A stretch of DNA of 10,904 bases. It comes from Frankiales bacterium (GTDB lineage: Bacteria > Actinomycetota > Actinomycetes > Mycobacteriales > Jatrophihabitantaceae). Below, piece by piece: positions 6,782-10,904 of the stretch. Position numbers and translations under genes: made by a program. Numbering within the stretch: the first letter of the stretch is position 1; the number at the start of each line of letters is the position of its first letter. The stretch covers positions 1 through 10,904 of the forward strand of contig JAOPUY010000522.1 in NCBI GenBank assembly GCA_025963265.1. The letters are read 5' to 3'. Below the pieces are notes generated by a model, which saw only the letters and a list, made by a program, of their open reading frames with translations, searched no databases and was not told the origin of the DNA.

Positions 6782-9016
6782 ATGGACCGTCTAGCCAGAT
6801 TCATGATCGCCAAGCGCTGGTGGGTCGTCGCGGCGTGGATCGCCTTCGTGGTGATCACCAACGCCATCTCCCAAGGGCTGGGCGGCGCCAGCTACAAGGA
6901 CGAGTTCAAGTTGCCGCACACCGAGACCCAGACGGTCTCCGATCTGCTGTCCAAAGCCGGTCAGAACAACCAGAACGGCATTGACGGCATCATGGTCGTC
7001 CATTCCAAGACGGGATCGGTCGCGACGCCGCCGGCCGGCGTGGTGGCCGCGCTCCAAGGCCAGTGCGCCGCCGGTTCGAAGGTCGTCACCATCGGCACGC
7101 CGTGGGGCTCGATCGACTGCGCGACCAACGGCGGGAAACTGACCGCCGAAGGCGCGAACCCCAAGCTGCTCTCGACCAAGGATCCGAGCATCGCCCTCGT
7201 CGACGTCACCTTCGCCGGTGGCGGCCAGTTCGACCAGACGGCGATCACCAACGTCTACAAGAGCCTCAAGACCCTGAACAGCGCGAGCCTGCAGGTCGAG
7301 TTCACCGGGGACGGTTTCCAGCAGGTGGAGCCGCAGAAGGGGTTCCCGCCCGAGCTCCTCGGCTTCATCGCCGCCTTCATCATCCTGGGCCTGGTCTTCC
7401 GGACGTTCGGCGCCGTGGCGCTGCCGTTGGCCAGCGCCGTCGTCGCCCTCGCGAGCGGGCTCGGCGTGATCGGCATCTTGAGCCACGCGATGAGCGTCTC
7501 CAATGTCACCCCCGAGCTCGCGCAGCTCATGGTGATCGGCGTCGGGGTGGACTACGCCCTGTTCATCGTCACCCGACATCGAAAAAACCTGCTCAAGGGC
7601 ATGACCGTCGACGACTCCATCGCCCTGGCGGTGAACACGTCGGGCCGGGCAGTGCTCTTCGCCGGCACGACGGTCTGCATCGCCATGCTTGGACTGATCT
7701 CACTCGGCGTCAGCTTCTTCTACGGAATGGCGATCGGGGTCGCGGTCGCGGTCAGCTTCACCATGGTCGCGTCGTTGACCCTGCTGCCGGCCCTACTTCG
7801 CTTCCTCGGGCTGAAGGTGCTGCCGCGCAAGCAGCGCGCGGCCGTCCGAGCCGGAACGTTCGTGCCCAGCGAGCGGGTCACCCTGTGGGCGCGCTGGTCG
7901 GAGATCGTGGCCAACCGCAAGGGCCTGCTCGGAGTCGTGGCCGCCGCGATCATCGTGCTCTTGGCCATCCCGTTTTTCAGCATCCGGCTCGGCCACGCCG
8001 ACCAGGGCAACGACCCGGCGAGCACCACCACCCGCAAGGGCTACGACTTGATCGCCCAAGGCTTCGGCGTGGGTTATAACTCCACGCTGACCCTGGTGGT
8101 CAGCGGGCCCACCGCGCAGGCCACGGCGACCAAGGTGGCCGAGGCCGTCAAGACGGTGCCCGACGTCGACCCGGCCAGCGTGTTCGCGCTGCCCAAACCG
8201 CTCAACAGCACCCTCACCATCGTCAACATCAAGTCGACCACCGCGCCGCAGGACGTCAAAACGACGGACCTGGTCAACAACCTGCGCAAGCACGTGCTGC
8301 CGGGGCTGTACGCCGGCACCGGCGACCACGTCTACGTCTACGGTCAGACCGCGGTCTACACCGACTTCTCGCACGTGCTGGCCAGCAAGATGCCGTTGTT
8401 CATCGGCGCCGTCGTGCTGCTGTCCTTCCTGCTACTCATGCTGGCTTTCCGGAGTCTGCTCGTGCCGCTGACCGCGGCGGTGATGAACCTGTTCGCCGCC
8501 GGCGCCTCCTTCGGCGTCATCGTGGCGATCTTCCAGTGGGGCTGGGGAGCGGAAGCCTTGGGCATCGGCAAGGGCGGTCCGATCGAGGCGTTCGCGCCGG
8601 TGCTCTTCTTCGCCATCCTGTTCGGGCTCTCGATGGACTACCAAGTGTTCCTGGTCAGCCGGATGCACGAGGAGTGGATCCACACCGGCGACAACCGAAA
8701 GGCCATCTCGGTCGGCCAGGCCGAGACCGGCGGCATCATCACCGCCGCGGCCTTCATCATGATCGCCGTCTTCGGCGGCTTCATCCTCGGCGACAACCGA
8801 GTGGTCAAGCTGATCGGCATCGGGTTGGCCAGCGCCATCTTCATCGACGCGTTCATCCTGCGGACCATTCTCGTCCCGGCTCTGATGCACCTGTTCGGCA
8901 AGGCCAACTGGTACTTCCCGAAATGGCTGGACAAGATCACCCCGCAGGTCTCGGTCGAACCGCCGGAGCCGACCGACGAGCCCGATCACTCCGACCCGGA
9001 GCTCATCCGAACCTGA
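6782..9016 (+). CDS. MMPL-family RND exporter
   Basis: Inner-membrane transporter of the MMPL branch of the RND superfamily, whose members export lipids or small hydrophobic molecules using the proton gradient. The 744 residues have the two-repeat plan: a helix at about 13-30, an extracytoplasmic domain at 31-190, five helices at 191-345, a cytoplasmic linker, a helix at about 383-400, a second extracytoplasmic domain at 401-535, then five helices to about 705. The paired proton-relay motifs are VIGVGVDYALFIVTRHR (251-267) and FGLSMDYQVFLVSRMHEEW (614-632), each with the Asp-Tyr pair (257-258, 619-620). Cys95 and Cys113 in the first outer domain could form a disulfide. The acidic tail (PPEPTDEPDHSDPE) is probably cytoplasmic. 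It ends in tandem in-frame TGA stops. Family assignment is firm; there is no lipid-synthesis neighbour in view to suggest cargo. Confidence 0.95.
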   Translation: MDRLARFMIAKRWWVVAAWIAFVVITNAISQGLGGASYKDEFKLPHTETQTVSDLLSKAGQNNQNGIDGIMVVHSKTGSVATPPAGVVAALQGQCAAGSKVVTIGTPWGSIDCATNGGKLTAEGANPKLLSTKDPSIALVDVTFAGGGQFDQTAITNVYKSLKTLNSASLQVEFTGDGFQQVEPQKGFPPELLGFIAAFIILGLVFRTFGAVALPLASAVVALASGLGVIGILSHAMSVSNVTPELAQLMVIGVGVDYALFIVTRHRKNLLKGMTVDDSIALAVNTSGRAVLFAGTTVCIAMLGLISLGVSFFYGMAIGVAVAVSFTMVASLTLLPALLRFLGLKVLPRKQRAAVRAGTFVPSERVTLWARWSEIVANRKGLLGVVAAAIIVLLAIPFFSIRLGHADQGNDPASTTTRKGYDLIAQGFGVGYNSTLTLVVSGPTAQATATKVAEAVKTVPDVDPASVFALPKPLNSTLTIVNIKSTTAPQDVKTTDLVNNLRKHVLPGLYAGTGDHVYVYGQTAVYTDFSHVLASKMPLFIGAVVLLSFLLLMLAFRSLLVPLTAAVMNLFAAGASFGVIVAIFQWGWGAEALGIGKGGPIEAFAPVLFFAILFGLSMDYQVFLVSRMHEEWIHTGDNRKAISVGQAETGGIITAAAFIMIAVFGGFILGDNRVVKLIGIGLASAIFIDAFILRTILVPALMHLFGKANWYFPKWLDKITPQVSVEPPEPTDEPDHSDPELIRT

Positions 9017-9029
9017 TGAAGGCTCGAGG

Positions 9030-9821
9030 TCAGAAGTTCGTTCCGCCGTCGATGTTGATGAGGGCGCCGGTCAGGTAGCCGGCCCGGGGCGAGAGCAAGA
9101 AGGCAATGAGCTCGCCGACCTCGGCGGGCTGGCCGGGTCGCCCGAGCGCGATTTCCAGACCCCATTCCTCCACCATCACCTGCTCCAGCGCTCGCTCGTA
9201 CGGAATGCCGCGGGTCTCGGCGGTGTGGGCCCGCAACTGCTGCAAGGCCGCCGTCTCGATCGCGCCGGGGCAGATGCAATTGGCGCGGACTCGGTTGACG
9301 CCGTAGGTCTTGGCGATCCCCTTGGTGAATGCCGCGACGGCGCTCTTCATCGCCGAGTAGGGCAACCGCGCGATCTCCGGCGAGCGAATCGAATAGGCCG
9401 CGGTGGTGACGATGGTCCCGCCGTTCACCGAAAGGTGCGGCAGCGCCGCCTGCACGGTCCGGGTGGTGCCGAGCAAGACATCGCGCAGGATCTCCAGCCA
9501 ACGCTCGTCGGAGACGTCGAACGGCTCGTGCCCGATCAGGCCGGTCGTCACCGCGACTCCGTCCAGCCGGCCGAAACGAGCCAGGACGTCAGCCACCGCC
9601 GCCTCGGCCGCCCCCTCTTGGCCCACGTCGTAGCTCAGGCCCACCGCCGCCGCGGCGCCAGCTTCTAAGACCGTCTCGGCGGCGGCCGCCACTCGCTCGG
9701 CATCGCGACCGAGGACGACGACCGTGGCGCCGTCGGCGCCCAGCGCGGTCGCGCCCGCCAACCCCATACCCGAGGTGCCTCCGACGAGCAGGAACACCTT
9801 GTCGCTGACGAGCAGATCCAT
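9030..9821 (-). CDS. SDR-family oxidoreductase with atypical active site
   Basis: Short-chain dehydrogenase/reductase, a cytosolic single-domain Rossmann enzyme oxidising or reducing an alcohol/carbonyl with NAD(P). From ATG 9821 it has 263 residues, the classical length. Seen: glycine motif VGGTSGMG (13-20), GRD at 38-40, catalytic YSAMK (Tyr155, Lys159), CPGAIET (184-190) and the C-terminal GALINIDGGTNF. Departures: the NNAG motif is TTGL (92-95); the usual catalytic Asn position falls on Val115; and the usual Ser position falls on Ala142 with a Ser two residues later (Ser144). Tyr and Lys are retained, so it may be active with a shifted Ser, or altered. The start is set by AGGAG 4 bases before the ATG; the frame extends ten codons further to 9851 without a ribosome site. 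The 3' end faces the MMPL gene. Substrate unknown. Confidence 0.93.
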   Translation of the reverse strand: MDLLVSDKVFLLVGGTSGMGLAGATALGADGATVVVLGRDAERVAAAAETVLEAGAAAAVGLSYDVGQEGAAEAAVADVLARFGRLDGVAVTTGLIGHEPFDVSDERWLEILRDVLLGTTRTVQAALPHLSVNGGTIVTTAAYSIRSPEIARLPYSAMKSAVAAFTKGIAKTYGVNRVRANCICPGAIETAALQQLRAHTAETRGIPYERALEQVMVEEWGLEIALGRPGQPAEVGELIAFLLSPRAGYLTGALINIDGGTNF

Positions 9822-9825
9822 ATTT

Positions 9826-9830
9826 CTCCT
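9826..9830 (-). promoter_or_regulatory. Shine-Dalgarno of SDR gene, decides start
   Basis: AGGAG on the minus strand stands 4 bases before the ATG at 9821 and is the strongest ribosome site nearby. It overrules the longer frame that opens at 9851. Confidence 0.75.
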
Positions 9831-9851
9831 AAGGTCGATGGGGCCGAGCAA

Positions 9852-9864
9852 GACCGGTTCGGTC
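9852..9864. promoter_or_regulatory. Palindrome upstream of SDR gene, possible operator
   Basis: GACCG-GTT-CGGTC is a perfect 5-base inverted repeat around three bases, about 22 bases upstream of the SDR Shine-Dalgarno. A TAGGCT hexamer on the minus strand at 9869-9874 could be a -10 box just upstream, so the palindrome would cover the transcription start. GACCG/CGGTC half-sites occur in operators of TetR-family repressors; no regulator gene is in view, so that link is inference. Confidence 0.35.
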
Positions 9865-9884
9865 AGTCAGCCTAGAGCCGCCAG

Positions 9885-9927
9885 ACAAAACAATGGCCCC
9901 GATCGCGACTATGCGCGATCAGGGCCA
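9885..9927 (-). terminator. Intrinsic terminator of lsr2
   Basis: On the minus strand, 13 bases past the lsr2 stop, arms TGGCCC-T-GATCGCG and CGCGATC-G-GGGCCA flank a six-base loop. This forms a 14-pair stem with one U-G wobble, followed by the T-rich tract TTGTTTTGTC. On the plus strand the wobble becomes a C-A mismatch and no T-tract follows, so it works toward the SDR gene only. It separates lsr2 transcription from the SDR gene. Confidence 0.85.
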
Positions 9928-9940
9928 CCGGCGAAGCGGG

Positions 9941-10306
9941 TCAGTTCTGGTGAGCGGCCTGATAGGACTCGACGATGTCGGCGGCGATGCGTCCGCGGTC
10001 GCTAATGGTTAGGCCATTCTCAACCGCCCAGGCGCGGATCGCTTTGAGGTCGAGGGAGCTCTTAACCGTGGCCCGCGACTTGGCGGTCTTCTTAACCGGC
10101 GCGCTCTTCGTCGGGGACCGACGGCTGCGCGAGGCGGGGCGCGAAGGACGAGCCGCGTCGATAAAAGGCTTGAGCGCCTTCTCGAATGCGGTGCGGTTCT
10201 TCTTCGACAAATCGATAATGTATTCTGTTCCCTCAATGGCGAAGGTAAGCGTGTCGGCTCCGCTGCTGCCGTCGAGGTCGTCGGTGATAATAGTCGTCAA
10301 GGCCAT
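9941..10306 (-). CDS. lsr2: Lsr2 nucleoid-associated protein
   Basis: Lsr2 is the actinobacterial functional analogue of H-NS: it bridges DNA, binds the minor groove of AT-rich tracts and silences horizontally acquired genes. From ATG 10306 it has 121 residues, close to the usual 110-115. Residues 1-50 are the dimerisation domain, with the family opening TDDLDGSSGADTLTFAIEGTEYIIDLS. Residues 51-84 are a long basic linker rich in Arg, Lys and Ser. Residues 85-121 are the DNA-binding domain (LDLKAIRAWAVENGLTISDRGRIAADIVESYQAAH), with the RGR clamp at 104-106. The ATG is preferred to a GTG at 10324 because family proteins begin just before the DDLDGS motif. Neither start has a clear Shine-Dalgarno, so a leaderless mRNA is possible. 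A strong terminator follows. The acyl-CoA dehydrogenase gene lies 104 bases upstream on the same strand. Identification is firm. Confidence 0.95.
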   Translation of the reverse strand: MALTTIITDDLDGSSGADTLTFAIEGTEYIIDLSKKNRTAFEKALKPFIDAARPSRPASRSRRSPTKSAPVKKTAKSRATVKSSLDLKAIRAWAVENGLTISDRGRIAADIVESYQAAHQN

Positions 10307-10336
10307 AGCGCTAATGGTCCGCACCGATGTCGGCTA

Positions 10337-10363
10337 AGTCAAATGATCGGCGATATTCATCGC
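10337..10363 (-). promoter_or_regulatory. Possible lsr2 promoter elements
   Basis: On the minus strand TTGACT (10337-10342) is a good -35 match upstream of lsr2, but the sequence 17-19 bases downstream (around ACCATT) is a poor -10. Just upstream of it, GCGAT-ATTC-ATCGC (10350-10363, plus-strand reading) is a 5-base inverted repeat in locally AT-richer DNA that could bind a regulator. Without a T-run it is not a convincing terminator for the acyl-CoA dehydrogenase gene. Confidence 0.25.
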
Positions 10364-10410
10364 TGAAAGCGGACTAATCTCTTCAGATCGGATTGCGCGC
10401 TTGGCGAAGT

Positions 10411-10890
10411 TCAGCCTCGCAATAGCTGGCGGGCCATCACCACTCGCTGGATCTGGTTAGTGCCCTCATAGATCTGCGTGATCTTCGCGTCCCGCATCAT
10501 CCGCTCGACGGGGAAGTCGCGGGTGTAGCCATAGCCGCCGAGTAGCTGGACGGCGTCGGTCGTCACTTTCATCGCGGTGTCCGAGGCAAAGCACTTGGCC
10601 GCCGCGCCAAAGAACGACAGATCCGGATCGTCGCGCTCGGACTTGCAGGCCGCGACGTAGACCAATTGGCGGGCCGCTTCCAGCTGCATAGCCATATCAG
10701 CCAGCATGAACTGCAGACCCTGAAACTCAGCCAGCCGCTTACCGAACTGCGTGCGCTCCTGCACGTAGCCCAGCGCGAAGTCCAACGCGCCCTGGGCGAT
10801 GCCGACCGCCTGAGCCCCGATCGTGATCCGAGTGTGATCCAAGGTCCGAAGGGCGATCTTCAAACCGTCGCCCGGCGCACCGATCATGCG
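10411..10890 (-). CDS. Acyl-CoA dehydrogenase, C-terminal part, cut by contig end
   Basis: FAD flavoenzyme of the acyl-CoA dehydrogenase family, which introduces a trans-2 double bond in acyl-CoA and passes electrons to electron-transfer flavoprotein. Only about 159 C-terminal residues of a usual 380 or so are present: the end of the middle domain and the helical C-terminal domain. Seen: RTQFGK (45-50, counted from the Met at 10887), [22 protein letters not shown] (114-135) and [10 protein letters not shown] (139-148), whose Glu141 is the catalytic base in short- and medium-chain types. The Met at 10887 is internal, not the start; family proteins have a preceding VPA-D/E-x segment. Past 10890 the frame enters adapter bases and reads LFRS, unlike the family. 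The chain-length class cannot be fixed. The gene stops 104 bases before lsr2. Confidence 0.93.
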   Translation of the reverse strand, partial: RMIGAPGDGLKIALRTLDHTRITIGAQAVGIAQGALDFALGYVQERTQFGKRLAEFQGLQFMLADMAMQLEAARQLVYVAACKSERDDPDLSFFGAAAKCFASDTAMKVTTDAVQLLGGYGYTRDFPVERMMRDAKITQIYEGTNQIQRVVMARQLLRG

Positions 10891-10904
10891 AGATCGGAAG
10901 AGCA
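10891..10904. other. Illumina adapter remnant at contig end
   Basis: The final 14 bases, AGATCGGAAGAGCA, match exactly the start of the Illumina TruSeq read-through adapter. They sit at the extreme end of the window, and translating through them breaks the acyl-CoA dehydrogenase family pattern. This is sequencing artefact, not genomic DNA. Confidence 0.93.

Noticed and set aside
10350..10363. Five-base hairpin as a terminator for the acyl-CoA dehydrogenase gene
   Set aside because: The stem is short and AT-containing and is not followed by a T-run on the minus strand; kept only as a possible regulator site.

Overview
The window is GC-rich, densely coded DNA with the character of an actinobacterial chromosome. 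Three things support this. An Lsr2 nucleoid protein, confined to Actinobacteria, is encoded near the right end. A two-domain MMPL exporter is present. Candidate -10 hexamers (TAGGCT) fit actinobacterial promoters. The order or genus cannot be fixed from the sequence. Nothing looks mobile: there is no insertion sequence, integrase, tRNA, CRISPR array or phage gene.

Layout, left to right. (1) Bases 2-1099, + strand: the 3' part of a TDT/SLAC1-family membrane transporter, cut by the window start. Its tail overlaps the end of pntB by 78 bases. (2) Bases 1022-6417, - strand: a four-gene run read right to left: class III aminotransferase, EamA/DMT permease, pntA, pntB. Gaps are 23, 69 and 3 bases. 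PntAB is the proton-translocating NAD(P) transhydrogenase of the inner membrane, which makes NADPH at the expense of the proton gradient. A possible separate promoter and a perfect inverted repeat lie in front of pntA. (3) Bases 6418-6781: a divergent control region with short palindromes and no convincing gene. (4) Bases 6782-9016, + strand: an MMPL-family RND exporter. (5) Bases 9030-9821, - strand: a short-chain dehydrogenase whose active site departs from the family pattern. It converges on the MMPL gene with 13 bases between the stops. (6) Bases 9941-10306, - strand: lsr2, closed by a good intrinsic terminator. (7) Bases 10411-10890, - strand: the C-terminal third or more of an acyl-CoA dehydrogenase.

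The last 14 bases (10891-10904) match the start of the Illumina TruSeq read-through adapter and are very probably not genomic. They end the acyl-CoA dehydrogenase artificially.

I see no previously undescribed multi-gene system. The genes are ordinary metabolic, transport and chromatin genes. The points worth a second look are the adapter, the convergent gene overlap, the atypical SDR active site, the aminotransferase-permease-transhydrogenase grouping, and several palindromes at promoter positions. All family calls were made by eye from motifs; no search was run.
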